Source: Paenibacillus rubinfantis (lineage in GTDB: Bacteria; Bacillota; Bacilli; Paenibacillales; Paenibacillaceae). From it: DNA of 64,000 bases. The translations under genes and the position numbers were made by a program. The notes beneath the pieces were generated by a model that was not told the origin of the DNA, did no database searches, and worked only from the letters and a program-made list of their open reading frames with translations. Positions 49,527 to 58,170 of the stretch are shown here, one piece after another (the first letter of the stretch is position 1; the number at the start of each line of letters is the position of its first letter). The stretch spans positions 62,001-126,000 of the forward strand of contig NZ_LN909059.1 in the NCBI RefSeq assembly GCF_001486505.1. Direction: 5' to 3'.

Positions 49527-52152
49527 CTGGCTCGCCTCCTTCAAGCCCCGCGGCTACGAGCTTGTCGTAGTGCGACTGGAACTGTTCGAGGATGGAGAAT
49601 TCATTTTCCTCGTCCGGCGCCGCGGCCTCTTCTTCCCCCGCTTCCGGTGGACGCGTATCGAAGCAGTCGAATAGTCGTTGGAACACAACGTCTACGGTTA
49701 ACACGCCGATCCGGCCGTATATGTCCTGCATGAGACATTGACCGTTCTCCAAGTTTTTGATGAGATCGATATTCTCTTGTGTATGCTCCAAGCCGAAGTA
49801 TGACAGCGTGTTCTTAATCTTGGTCGTGTCGGAGTCGCGGAAGGCGAATTTCATCCCGATGTTACCCGCGAGGTCGCCCGCGACGTCCGTTGCGTTCTGC
49901 GTCGCAATCCCGAGACCGCCATTCAGAGAACGTCCTGTCCGAATGACGCGGTCCGCCATCTCCTTACCGATCTGAGTACGCAGAATCGCCCACGCTTCGT
50001 CCATCTCCGCTAAGGTGAAGACGGAGCGGTCAAAATAAACGAACGTATCCATGAAGCGGCCGATCGAGTACATGACCGCGATGGACATTTTCTCGACGAG
50101 AGAATACGTCTCCGGCGGCTTCTCGACAGGAGGCATTTTAAGATTCTGCACTTGCAGGATGTTCATCGCATAGTCGAGATTGATCGTCTTCTGTTCCCCG
50201 TTGCCGAACAACAGCTTTGCAAAAGACAAGTCGCTGAAGCTTTCAAGCACTTCCGCGACGACGGCGGCCGGCGGGCGGGTTTCCCCCATTTCCCGAAGAA
50301 CCTCGATGCACTTCATGAGGTACGGTCTCGGTTCGGAAGCGACCTTCATAACGGACTGGGAGATATAACTGTACTCGACCGAGTTGCTCTTGACAGACGC
50401 CAGGTACGACAGAATGTCCATCGCTGCTTCTTTGGCATCCTCGATGTTTTGAAGCATAACGAACGGATCGAGCTTGCCTTGGTCTTCGGCTGAAGCGGAC
50501 AGCGTGGCGACTTGGATTTGTCCCTTCAACTCGGTGAGCATTTCCGGCCAATGGCTGCGCTCGCCTTTCGGGTCGAAGATCAGCGTCTTCCCCCCGGTCA
50601 CAGAGTTCTGGTAACCGAGCAAGTTCAGCAAGACGGATTTACCGCCGCCGAGCGTACCGCTGATGGTAAATGACGGAGATCGGTTGATTTGGCTTGCATG
50701 CCGCAGGTCTACGAATACCGGACGTTGGAGAGAACCCGTCGTTCCGATATACAGGCCGATACCGTCCCCCAACATTTGCGTTGCGCCAAACATGCCTGCC
50801 GCAAGCGTTTCGGGTGGGATACGCTGGATGTAATCCGAAACGTACCGGGGAGAACCCGGGATGAAATCATTGAACAGCAGCCATTGATCGCCGGCCGGCA
50901 GTTCTACATGAATATTCCCGAAGTCGCGAAAATGGTCTTGCAGGATCTTTACGTTACTTTTCAGCAAATTGATGTCCGTATGGAACAGACCAAATGTAAC
51001 GTGCGTGATGAACGTTGGGTTTTTGCGCTTTTTATATTCGTCTTCAAGGTAGAGCGCCTTTTCCTGCTTCTCCGCGAGATCGATCGGAATCGTCGCTCCC
51101 GCTTCCTGGACATTTTTCACTTGGTTGTCGATGTCGGTTTTTTTCTTGGAGAGCTTTTTTAACGCTTCTGGCGCCTCAAGCACTTCGCATTTGATGCTCA
51201 TTTGTACCGGGAACGGAAGGGTCGCTGCGCTATACAGCCATTCGCTCCCCGGCATATCCATATTGTCGGGCAATTCCGAAACGGCAAGGTACGCATGGTA
51301 GACCACTTGGTCGTCCCCATCATACGGCTGCGTGATCTTTACACGGCGCGGATGGGAGCAGTCGATATCGGCTTCGGTGAGCGTAATAACTTGGCGGGAG
51401 TCGTACAGGAACGTATCGAGACCGCCCCGCTTCCCTTTTTGCTTTTTGGGCGACCACGGCTTCTCGCTCGTAGAGCGAAGTACCGGATCTGCAATTCCCC
51501 ACCAGAAGTTGCGTTTGATCAGCCATTCCGTCGTGGCCGGCGTACCCCTCCGCACTTTTATACGTCGCGAGATCCGATCGAATATCTGGCGTTCCTTGAT
51601 CGAATAGGCTTGGAATTCGTGCTCGAAAATCTCCGGCTCGTTCAATCCGGATATATGTTCGATGAAACGCTTTGGATGGAGCACCATCTTCTTCACTTCG
51701 GTATAGGCGTTTCCGATCTGCTCGACAAGGTCTTTATCGTCGCTCTTTGGGATATAGACGATGACGTAGGGACGATACTCCGCGTTGTTGGAACCATCTG
51801 TGGTGTTATAGAGCTCATCGAGGTGTTCTTCCAGTGCAGAGACGTAACGATTACCCCATTTCTTGAGCGGACCGCTATTTCGGGTGCGTAGCTGCTCGTG
51901 ATGTTTGGCTATGTCGTGGGACTTCGGAAGCCAGAGAATGTGGAATTGATCGGTCAACATGCTCAAGAATGACGTCTGCGCGATTAGGCGATCAATCTTC
52001 TGTTGATCACTTTGATGATCGTACACGAACGGCTCTAGCTCGTAGATCGCCCACACTTGCTTATTGTGGTTAAAGAATAGATTGCCTTCAAAATATGCGA
52101 TTGGAAACTCAATCTGAATCTTGTTTACCTTACTTGGAACGGAAACACTCAA
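49507..52152 (-). CDS. VirB4/TraE-like conjugation ATPase
   Basis: 881 aa, TTG start behind GGAGGG. The N-terminal domain (about 20-400) is the usual VirB4 fold. Walker A 'GTLGGGKSVLL' is near residue 497, followed by 'LIFDPKGERSHW' and the Walker B region 'VFTLAEMDEAWAIL', with 'RTGRSLNGGLGIATQNATD' in outline after it. VirB4 powers assembly of the type IV channel and pilus-like parts. The acidic Glu/Ala-rich tail (EAGEEEAAAPDEENE) is a local peculiarity. All motifs look intact. Confidence 0.92.
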   Translation of the reverse strand: MSVSVPSKVNKIQIEFPIAYFEGNLFFNHNKQVWAIYELEPFVYDHQSDQQKIDRLIAQTSFLSMLTDQFHILWLPKSHDIAKHHEQLRTRNSGPLKKWGNRYVSALEEHLDELYNTTDGSNNAEYRPYVIVYIPKSDDKDLVEQIGNAYTEVKKMVLHPKRFIEHISGLNEPEIFEHEFQAYSIKERQIFDRISRRIKVRRGTPATTEWLIKRNFWWGIADPVLRSTSEKPWSPKKQKGKRGGLDTFLYDSRQVITLTEADIDCSHPRRVKITQPYDGDDQVVYHAYLAVSELPDNMDMPGSEWLYSAATLPFPVQMSIKCEVLEAPEALKKLSKKKTDIDNQVKNVQEAGATIPIDLAEKQEKALYLEDEYKKRKNPTFITHVTFGLFHTDINLLKSNVKILQDHFRDFGNIHVELPAGDQWLLFNDFIPGSPRYVSDYIQRIPPETLAAGMFGATQMLGDGIGLYIGTTGSLQRPVFVDLRHASQINRSPSFTISGTLGGGKSVLLNLLGYQNSVTGGKTLIFDPKGERSHWPEMLTELKGQIQVATLSASAEDQGKLDPFVMLQNIEDAKEAAMDILSYLASVKSNSVEYSYISQSVMKVASEPRPYLMKCIEVLREMGETRPPAAVVAEVLESFSDLSFAKLLFGNGEQKTINLDYAMNILQVQNLKMPPVEKPPETYSLVEKMSIAVMYSIGRFMDTFVYFDRSVFTLAEMDEAWAILRTQIGKEMADRVIRTGRSLNGGLGIATQNATDVAGDLAGNIGMKFAFRDSDTTKIKNTLSYFGLEHTQENIDLIKNLENGQCLMQDIYGRIGVLTVDVVFQRLFDCFDTRPPEAGEEEAAAPDEENEFSILEQFQSHYDKLVAAGLEGGEPDDPEDE

Positions 52153-52187
52153 GGATCAACCCTCCTCATTAAACAAAAGGAGCGCGG

Positions 52188-52592
52188 CTATGCGCGCTCC
52201 CGTTGAGTGCGATACACCACTTTGCTACCGTAGGCATAACGCTTCGTATGCTGAATTTGCCGATATCTGCGCAGGTGTTTCGGCCGCATCCAATGAAAGA
52301 TCATGGACAGCAGCCATTTGTGCGGTGCTTTACCATCGAGCTTTTGCTTCATGATCAGCCAGGTAGATGCAAACGGAAGGACTCCGTAGACATACCCATC
52401 GGGGATGAAAAATAGAATCTGTCCGACGATCGCCCAAAAGATCAAGCATGCGAAGAATGTACCCACTGCACGAACGTTGGCGGGTACCGGCAGCTTCTTA
52501 CCCTCGAATGCATAAATGACCCAATCCCACGTCCAAATCTTCGTGTAGTTGGATACGGTGACACGAGGGGATTCGTGCTGCTTCTCGGCCAT
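52188..52592 (-). CDS. tcpE: TcpE-family conjugation protein
   Basis: 134 aa from the ATG at 52592 (GGGGGA SD), which overlaps the end of the previous gene. The N-terminal motif 'YTKIWTWDWVIYAFEGKKLP' (in outline), two membrane helices ('AVGTFFACLIFWAIVGQILF', 'GYVYGVLPFASTWLIM') and a basic C-terminus with 'HWMRPKHLRRYRQ' match the TcpE/PrgI-like family of Gram-positive T4SS inner-membrane proteins, which sit next to VirB4. Confidence 0.8.
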   Translation of the reverse strand: MAEKQHESPRVTVSNYTKIWTWDWVIYAFEGKKLPVPANVRAVGTFFACLIFWAIVGQILFFIPDGYVYGVLPFASTWLIMKQKLDGKAPHKWLLSMIFHWMRPKHLRRYRQIQHTKRYAYGSKVVYRTQRERA

Positions 52593-52903
52593 CAAATGCT
52601 TCCCCCGAATACCTGGTCAAAGAGATACTCACCGAGTTTCTTTACGTCATTCCAGTTGAGCAGAATGGCTACAACAAGTGCAATGCCGACAAAGCTCATC
52701 AACTTCATCCAATCTCGTTTAATCAGATGATAGCCGCCAATAAGCGCAAGGATACCGGGAATAACTCCGCCTACGTTTTCCGACAACCAGTCCCCCAACT
52801 TTTTGCCAGGCCCATCAGCTGCAAATACTGGGGTAGCGATGCTCATGAGAACGACGGACAGTAAAAGTGCACGAAGTACGATATCCTTTTTCAAAAATTT
52901 CAT
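52592..52903 (-). CDS. Small membrane protein, VirB2/TcpD-like
   Basis: 103 aa from the ATG at 52903 (AGGGAG SD). A signal peptide (ALLLSVVLMSIATPVFA, cleavage after AxA) precedes a mature chain with two hydrophobic segments, 'VIPGILALIGGYHLI' and 'LMSFVGIALVVAILL'. Size and layout fit VirB2-like pilin or TcpD-type proteins. Order in the operon (after TcpC, before TcpE and VirB4) agrees. Confidence 0.7.
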   Translation of the reverse strand: MKFLKKDIVLRALLLSVVLMSIATPVFAADGPGKKLGDWLSENVGGVIPGILALIGGYHLIKRDWMKLMSFVGIALVVAILLNWNDVKKLGEYLFDQVFGGSI

Positions 52904-52924
52904 AGAGTTAATCTCCCTTCATCA

Positions 52925-54061
52925 TCAATTCGTATTTTCCGCGGGAGCGGGTTGTTGTGTCGACGCCGGCGACGGGGTGTTCTGTGAATCTGTATTGGCC
53001 TCGGCCGGCAAGATCTCCTCACTTTGTGGGGATTTCAGAACATAGAGACGACCGTCTTTCTCGACTACATCGAATGACCATGCGTTTGTGAACGATTCTT
53101 CGATATCGCTTTTGACGATTACCGATGCAGTGATGCGCATTACCTCACTTTGTCCTTCCACTCGATGCAATCTGAGATCTTCGACAGAGTCGAATACGAA
53201 ATCGGATTTGATCAGCGTAGTAGGCGCATCGTTCGCATTGTCGTAGAAGTACCGGAGCTGACTGACATTTCCTTCGTACCAAGCACGCAGGAAGCTGCTG
53301 GCTAATTCGGTTGCCATCTCTACCGTCGGAGCATCGGAAACGGATGGTCCAATCGTCGGATCGGTTGCATCGGCTTTCGGTGGTTCGGTAACGAAACGGG
53401 GGTACGAACGGATAACCATGCCTTTGTCGGTAACCGTAACCGGCACCACCATGTAAGCCTTCTTGATTGCTATGCCGTTGACCGGCGCTGAAATTGGCGT
53501 TGCGATCACTGCATCATTTCCGGTCGCAGAAGAAGCGTCATTCGAAGCCGGAGGGATCTCCACTTCTCTTCGAACCATGACCGTTACCTCAACCCTGTTA
53601 TCACTCAGTTGCTTCGCGTCATACACTTCGGTTGAAAGTACGCGGCTTGAACCTTTAATATCGAGAGACTTTAACCCCACATCAGAATCAATTCCTGAGA
53701 CGAAAGGAGCCAGTCTCTCCGACCGTTCAGAGAAACTGTTCTTTGACCAGGTGAAATATTCGGATGCAAAGTCTGCAGCAAAACCTTTCACCTGTTCCTC
53801 GATCACCGGAGCGGTGTTCCCTTCAATGATCGTTTGGTTGATTACCCGCTCCCCTCGCACGTATTCCATGCACCCTTTCGCGAATATAAAGCAGGCGAAC
53901 ACCCAAAAGCATGTTCGGATTACTTTCAAGCCCGCTCTCGGTTTGGGGGCTCTCTCTTTAATGGACTTGTCAGACTTCGGCTTTTTGGCGGTCTGCTTGT
54001 CCGTTAGTTCAGCGGCTGCGTCCCCCACTTCAGCCGGTTTACGTTTTGAAAAAAGACCCAA
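52925..54061 (-). CDS. tcpC: TcpC-family (VirB8-like) conjugation protein
   Basis: 378 aa. The start is unclear: a GTG at 54073 lies inside the SD (AGGAGGTG), so I prefer the TTG at 54061. The basic cytoplasmic N-terminus contains 'KQTAKKPKSDKSIKERAPK'; one membrane helix follows ('VIRTCFWVFACFIFAKGC'), then two NTF2-like domains, the second with 'FLRAWYEGNVSQLRYFYD'. This is the TcpC layout. TcpC is the VirB8-like bridge that contacts the other channel parts. Pro/Ala-rich tail (QNTPSPASTQQPAPAE). Confidence 0.85.
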   Translation of the reverse strand: MGLFSKRKPAEVGDAAAELTDKQTAKKPKSDKSIKERAPKPRAGLKVIRTCFWVFACFIFAKGCMEYVRGERVINQTIIEGNTAPVIEEQVKGFAADFASEYFTWSKNSFSERSERLAPFVSGIDSDVGLKSLDIKGSSRVLSTEVYDAKQLSDNRVEVTVMVRREVEIPPASNDASSATGNDAVIATPISAPVNGIAIKKAYMVVPVTVTDKGMVIRSYPRFVTEPPKADATDPTIGPSVSDAPTVEMATELASSFLRAWYEGNVSQLRYFYDNANDAPTTLIKSDFVFDSVEDLRLHRVEGQSEVMRITASVIVKSDIEESFTNAWSFDVVEKDGRLYVLKSPQSEEILPAEANTDSQNTPSPASTQQPAPAENTN

Positions 54062-54082
54062 AGCAATATTCACCTCCTAACC

Positions 54083-54466
54083 CTAACGATGATTGGAATT
54101 GTTGCGATTCTTCGGATTAAAGACAACGCCAATGAAGAAGAACCCGACGAGAATGATGATAATGGCGTGTTCAGTCTTGAACCCCATGAACCACTCGCCC
54201 CACGAAACGAGTTTGTCCCACCAACCCGGAGCCCGTTCCGCAATCGCGGCAGTTGCATCGTCAATGACCTTCCCAATTCTTTCATGGGAATCGTCGTATC
54301 CGCCTGTCGCCGTAGGAGCGGGATCGGGGGCCACGGGCTCCGTTATCGCCGGGGGGCTTTCCGTAGGCTCAACCTCTTTCGTTGGACTACGGAATAAGAT
54401 GACGGATGCGATCAGAAGTAGGAGCACCCCAACGCTTACCAGGACGACCTTTTTGTTCTTGGTCAA
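54083..54466 (-). CDS. Small bitopic membrane protein, first gene of the transfer operon
   Basis: About 127 aa. AGGGG is 8 nt before a TTG at 54466; an ATG at 54472 is too close to it. Two membrane segments (VVLVSVGVLLLLIASVILF near the N-terminus, 'AIIIILVGFFFIGVV' near the C-terminus) flank a Pro/Glu/Thr-rich external part. Probably a channel or surface component. The operon promoter lies in the palindromic region at 54485-54539. Confidence 0.6.
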   Translation of the reverse strand: MTKNKKVVLVSVGVLLLLIASVILFRSPTKEVEPTESPPAITEPVAPDPAPTATGGYDDSHERIGKVIDDATAAIAERAPGWWDKLVSWGEWFMGFKTEHAIIIILVGFFFIGVVFNPKNRNNSNHR

Positions 54467-54484
54467 CAACATCACCCCTAACAC

Positions 54485-54539
54485 TTGTATATTAGTTAAT
54501 CAATAATCTAACAAACCAATATATTATTTAATATACAAC
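54485..54539 (-). promoter_or_regulatory. A+T-rich operator/promoter of the transfer operon
   Basis: On the minus strand it begins TTGTATATTAAAT and ends TTAACTAATATACAAG, an imperfect inverted repeat of about 55 bp ending 5 nt before the SD. Closely similar ends occur at 59490-59519 and 63267-63316. Confidence 0.6.
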
Positions 54540-54580
54540 AATGGGAGCGGGAGTTGGCAACATTTTCTTGAATCTCTCTC

Positions 54581-55570
54581 TCAACCATTAGAGGACGATG
54601 CGATATCCGAATATGCGATAAGAATATCTTCTATGCCCCGTCCGGTAAGAACACGATGCCCCTTCCCAAATACTTTATCGGCCGCCTTGGTGATATTGTT
54701 CAATCTGGTCTTATACACAGCATCCGGAATGACGAAAGAAATGATCGCATTTCGGATGACTGTATTGGTGGATGTCTTAATCACGTCTCTGTACCGCTCC
54801 AGCTTTTTCTGGATGGAGACCTGCTCCGTATAAAAGGGAGACCTCTGCACCGGCTCGGTAGATCGGTCCAACTCAATGAAGAACAGCTGCTCCCCTATCC
54901 GTAAGATCGCGTCGGGACGAACTTCCATGACCCCGTTGTCTCCCCATACACTTTCGGATGGATACCAGTCCCAGTCGATGAACTGTTTCAAGTCAGAGAA
55001 CTGTACCATCCATTTGTAACGGAGATCGAGGTATAGTCTCCCAAGCTCCCAATAGTGGTCTTTCTTTGCCCGCTCCATATCCACTTCCACTTTAGATAGC
55101 CTAGATTCCTCGGGAACCTCAAGCCGTTTCTCTACGATCCGCATCCCTCTTTGCGAGAGATAGTACCATGTCTCACCCGTAACACGACCTCTACGATGCG
55201 CCGGCATATCGATCAAATCAGGTAGGACGGATGTGGTTTCTACGAGCCCCCGTTGTTTCAGCCGTTTGAATGTCCGCCGCGCTTTTAAGACGGCCCTGTT
55301 CCGGTTTTTTTCTTCCATGGAGCGTCTTCCCACTTCGTCGGCTCTGGCGTATTCCGTGTAGTACAGTTCCGGTGTGTCCAAGAAGTAGGTGTCTACCACG
55401 ACAGATTGAGGAAAGCAACGACACTTGTATAGGTCTACCAATAAGCGCCATTCCCTCTCCGTAAGCAGGTCAATCGTTTCCCCGATGGAGTAGTCTCCCC
55501 CTCCCCGCCTCCGTTTTCTGCCGCTTTCTTCTGACGGGTCGCTTCGATCGGAATAAACATTGTCGGCCAT
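54581..55570 (-). CDS. Replication-relaxation family protein
   Basis: 329 aa from the ATG at 55570 (AAGGAG SD). The layout fits the Replic_Relax family: an N-terminal winged helix 'LLTEREWRLLVDLYKCRCFP' with 'RRTFKRLKQRGLVE', then a nuclease-like part with 'RPDAILRIGEQLFFIELDRST', whose D...E-x-D pattern resembles PD-(D/E)xK folds. The C-terminal 'FGKGHRVLTGRGIEDIL' follows. In Firmicutes such proteins are found with conjugation genes and may do or help relaxase work. No other relaxase is visible in the window. Direct repeats upstream (55724-55825) could be its binding site. Confidence 0.75.
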   Translation of the reverse strand: MADNVYSDRSDPSEESGRKRRRGGGDYSIGETIDLLTEREWRLLVDLYKCRCFPQSVVVDTYFLDTPELYYTEYARADEVGRRSMEEKNRNRAVLKARRTFKRLKQRGLVETTSVLPDLIDMPAHRRGRVTGETWYYLSQRGMRIVEKRLEVPEESRLSKVEVDMERAKKDHYWELGRLYLDLRYKWMVQFSDLKQFIDWDWYPSESVWGDNGVMEVRPDAILRIGEQLFFIELDRSTEPVQRSPFYTEQVSIQKKLERYRDVIKTSTNTVIRNAIISFVIPDAVYKTRLNNITKAADKVFGKGHRVLTGRGIEDILIAYSDIASSSNG

Positions 55571-55723
55571 TATTATCAGCTCCTTCGTAGCCCATGAGTG
55601 GGTTTGGGTTGATTGCCCCCTTCAGGGGTATTAGTCGGGAATTCGTCATGCAGCGGACATGACGCCGCACGCGAACTTTTGGCTTCATAAAGCCGATTGT
55701 CACGGTCAATGTGCAAAGTGATT

Positions 55724-55825
55724 GATGAATAGATAGAAATTCATATAAATGGACAGCAAAAAAGACGATGAACGAAAGGTAATACGACCGATAAACGAAC
55801 ACATTGAAGCATGATGAATGAACAC
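55724..55825. repeat. Direct repeats with about 22-bp period upstream of the relaxation gene
   Basis: GATRAAYGAACAC-like units start at 55767, 55790 and 55813 (exactly 23 bp apart), with weaker copies at 55745 and 55724. The region 55571-56030 holds no convincing gene; it also contains a copy of the TTGGAGACCCCTCC motif (about 55853). Candidates are oriT, or an operator for the relaxation protein. Confidence 0.55.
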
Positions 55826-56030
55826 GGTGAACAAAAAATAAAGGACTCGTTTTGGAGACCCCTCCCTCCACTATTAGACCGCTCCCAATCACCTTTTATA
55901 GTAAAACACAGCCAAGAAGGAGATCAATTTTTTGGCGCTAGGTAGGCAGCTTCCGTCCCATTCTTGCTATCCTATGCCATCTTGATAGCTTGACAGGAAA
56001 CAATAACCTCCTCAATAATTATAAGGCGGC

Positions 56031-56254
56031 GTAACGCAACGCTAATTTCACCATAAATGATTCCGGAAAATACTAGAATCATGCAGGATTTTTAACCCGT
56101 CGAGTCAAATAATATAGATAACGCAACGTAAGGATGCGTAAAATTTGCCCAGAGAAGCAATATTGACGCTGCGTTAAGACGCGTTAAATAAGCCCGTATT
56201 TATGCGGTTTTCTCGTAGAGCAGCTACGATAACGTAACGTTACGCGGCGTAAAA
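56031..56254. repeat. tubC: tubC centromere, upstream part
   Basis: Repeats built on TAACGCAACGTAA occur at about 56031, 56117, 56164 and 56226, some inverted, up to the SD of tubR. A further copy (GGCGTAACGT) spans the tubZ SD at about 56594. These are the expected TubR binding sites and would also give autoregulation. Confidence 0.8.
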
Positions 56255-56267
56255 GGGGGTGAGTTGC

Positions 56268-56588
56268 TTGAATACCAATGGGGTATCTTATCCTGAAGAT
56301 TTGTTGGAGTTTATCGCCAGGCGAATCCCACAAGAAATGACCGCTGTGTTTGCAGAAGTATGGAACCATAAAAGCGAAGGCGGCATCACGTGGACGAACC
56401 TAGTAAACAAAATTGGGGACCGCTATCTAGTTGAAAAGGCGCTGTTACTCCTTGAAACAAATGGGTTCGTGAATGTAGAGACCTCCCCTCTTGATCGACG
56501 GCAGAAAAAATACATACCCGATGAAATTCGAGGGCGGCAACTTGCGAGAACCTTGCGAAATCTCAAGGAACACCAAAATGAAGCATAG
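56268..56588 (+). CDS. tubR: TubR-like DNA-binding partition protein
   Basis: 106 aa. I place the start at TTG 56268, 8 nt after GGGGG (a GTG at 56259 overlaps the SD). It is a winged-helix protein: 'AVFAEVWNHKSEGGITWTNLV', 'ALLLLETNGFVNVETSPLD' with a basic wing 'RRQKKYIPDEIRGRQ'. TubR binds the tubC repeats and links them to TubZ filaments. It lies between the repeats and tubZ, 18 nt upstream of tubZ. Identification rests on context plus fold, because TubR sequences vary. Confidence 0.8.
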   Translation: MNTNGVSYPEDLLEFIARRIPQEMTAVFAEVWNHKSEGGITWTNLVNKIGDRYLVEKALLLLETNGFVNVETSPLDRRQKKYIPDEIRGRQLARTLRNLKEHQNEA

Positions 56589-56606
56589 TATAAGGAGGCG
56601 TAACGT

Positions 56607-57944
56607 ATGGAAATGAACCTTGGATTTATCACGTTGGAAGGCTTTATGCGGAGGAATGACGGTAACCGCAAGAAACTGAAGTTTTGTTTTATTGCTTGCG
56701 GTCAATTCGGCGGCCGGCAAGGCGATGAGTTTGCACGACTGGGACATAAGGTCTTTGCTCTCAATACCTCTGAGTCGGACCTTGCGGATCTAAAGGTCGT
56801 CGATAAGGAGAATATCCTCAAGCTGGACGGTTACAACGGGGCTGTCAAGGATATCGAGCGTGGACAAGCAGCTGTAAAGGATAACCGGGAGAAAGTGCTT
56901 GGGCTCCTCAATAACCCAGACGTTGTTGACGCTGATTTCGTATTTGTGATCGCCGGTATGGGTGGCGGAACCGGGAATGCAGCTGCACCTATTCTCCTTA
57001 GCAATCTCAGCCGAGTACGGAAACCGTTCAACGGTAAGCCTTCATTTGGGGCGATCGTTTCTGTTCCGGGGGCATGGGAAAAGCGAGGCATCAAGAAGAA
57101 TGCTCGATGGGGGCTATCACATATCGACGACCTCATCAAAAAGAACGCTTGCGGTTCTGTCACGATCATCGATAACGATAAGCTGTTTAACATGACGGAA
57201 GGGATCCTCAGCGATACGGACACGAAGCTCGAATGGACAGATTACGGCAATAGCACACTCGCGGCACTGCTGACGGAAGTCGCTTTCCTTACCTCCCTCC
57301 CATCCAGTAAAACCTTTGACGAGGACGAGCTTCTTGACGTATTGAGCACGCCGGGGTATTTTTCGTCGGGCAAGTGCTATATCCATGAAGATGATCCCAT
57401 GGAGGTTAACAGCTTGACGTCCCTGATCGCAAAGAGCTTCCGGGAATCACCGACTGCGAACGATTACGATTACGAACTGGATGCTGTTAATGGGTTCGTT
57501 GCTGTTGTACATCCGAAGCACAAGAACCCAATCGTCTCTGATTCGGAATTTCGGACGTTAGAGGAACGCTTTGGCCGGTATATCGCGAATGCGGAAAAGC
57601 CGCACTCCGGTTTGATTGAGAACAGCAACTGGGGAACGATTACGAGCCGCGGAAGAGTTCAGGAACCCGAAACTAATAAAGCCATCCTTTATACAGGAGT
57701 CGTTTGTTCCGCGCTCCCAGAACGGATTGCCAGAATGCTGCAGGAGATCGATCAGGAGGAACAGGAACTGGAGGCGAAGAAAAGCGAACGGAAAAACAAG
57801 CCGTCTTTGGATCTCTCCGCATTCAAGACGATTGCTAAGACTGAAGTGGCTGCAACGCGAGAGCCAGTAAACAGCGACTTCGATCTATTTGCCGAGACCG
57901 GCAAAGCAAACACTGCTGATGATGACGACAATTTCAAACTGTAA
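56607..57944 (+). CDS. tubZ: TubZ tubulin/FtsZ-like partition GTPase
   Basis: 445 aa from the ATG at 56607 (AAGGAGG SD). The tubulin signature 'GMGGGTGN' is at 117-124; the N-terminal nucleotide region is 'FIACGQFGGRQGDEF' (28-42). Later come 'GAIVSVPGAWEKRG' and the T7-loop region 'GNSTLAALLTEVAFL'. The C-terminal tail (about 380-445) is charged and acidic, ending DDDDNFKL. TubZ forms treadmilling filaments that move TubR-bound plasmids to opposite cell ends. With tubR and tubC it makes a type III partition system. Confidence 0.93.
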   Translation: MEMNLGFITLEGFMRRNDGNRKKLKFCFIACGQFGGRQGDEFARLGHKVFALNTSESDLADLKVVDKENILKLDGYNGAVKDIERGQAAVKDNREKVLGLLNNPDVVDADFVFVIAGMGGGTGNAAAPILLSNLSRVRKPFNGKPSFGAIVSVPGAWEKRGIKKNARWGLSHIDDLIKKNACGSVTIIDNDKLFNMTEGILSDTDTKLEWTDYGNSTLAALLTEVAFLTSLPSSKTFDEDELLDVLSTPGYFSSGKCYIHEDDPMEVNSLTSLIAKSFRESPTANDYDYELDAVNGFVAVVHPKHKNPIVSDSEFRTLEERFGRYIANAEKPHSGLIENSNWGTITSRGRVQEPETNKAILYTGVVCSALPERIARMLQEIDQEEQELEAKKSERKNKPSLDLSAFKTIAKTEVAATREPVNSDFDLFAETGKANTADDDDNFKL

Positions 57945-57946
57945 AG

Positions 57947-57988
57947 ACGAAAACCCTCTCCCCTACCAATGGGAGAGGGTTTTCGTTT
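57947..57988 (+). terminator. Terminator of tubRZ
   Basis: ACGAAAACCCTCTCCC pairs perfectly with GGGAGAGGGTTTTCGT across an 8-nt loop, 2 nt beyond the tubZ stop. Confidence 0.9.
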
Positions 57989-57992
57989 GTAT

Positions 57993-58130
57993 GATAACGC
58001 AACGTAACGCATCGTAAATTGGCGACTACTGTAATACTCAAGAACCCAGTAATATCAAGGTTTTCGGTGAATGAGACCACCAGATTTGATACGTAAAGAC
58101 GCGTTACGTCACGTAACGCGTCGTTAATTT
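57993..58130. repeat. tubC-like repeats downstream of tubZ
   Basis: GATAACGCAACGTAACGC (from 57993) and ACGTAAAGACGCGTTACGTC with ACGTAACGCGTCGTTA (58090-58130) repeat the upstream TubR sites. Binding on both sides of tubRZ could bridge the locus or control tubY. Confidence 0.75.
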
Positions 58131-58137
58131 TAGAGCA

Positions 58138-58170
58138 TAAAAAAGCGGGGTACTTCATTCCCCCGCTAGT
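58138..58170 (-). terminator. Terminator of tubY
   Basis: AGCGGGG/CCCCGCT stem followed by six T on the minus strand, overlapping the end of the gene. Confidence 0.8.

Noticed and set aside
55470..55892. 140-codon minus-strand frame upstream of the relaxation gene
   Set aside because: Overlaps the start of a well-supported gene and the direct-repeat array, with no SD.
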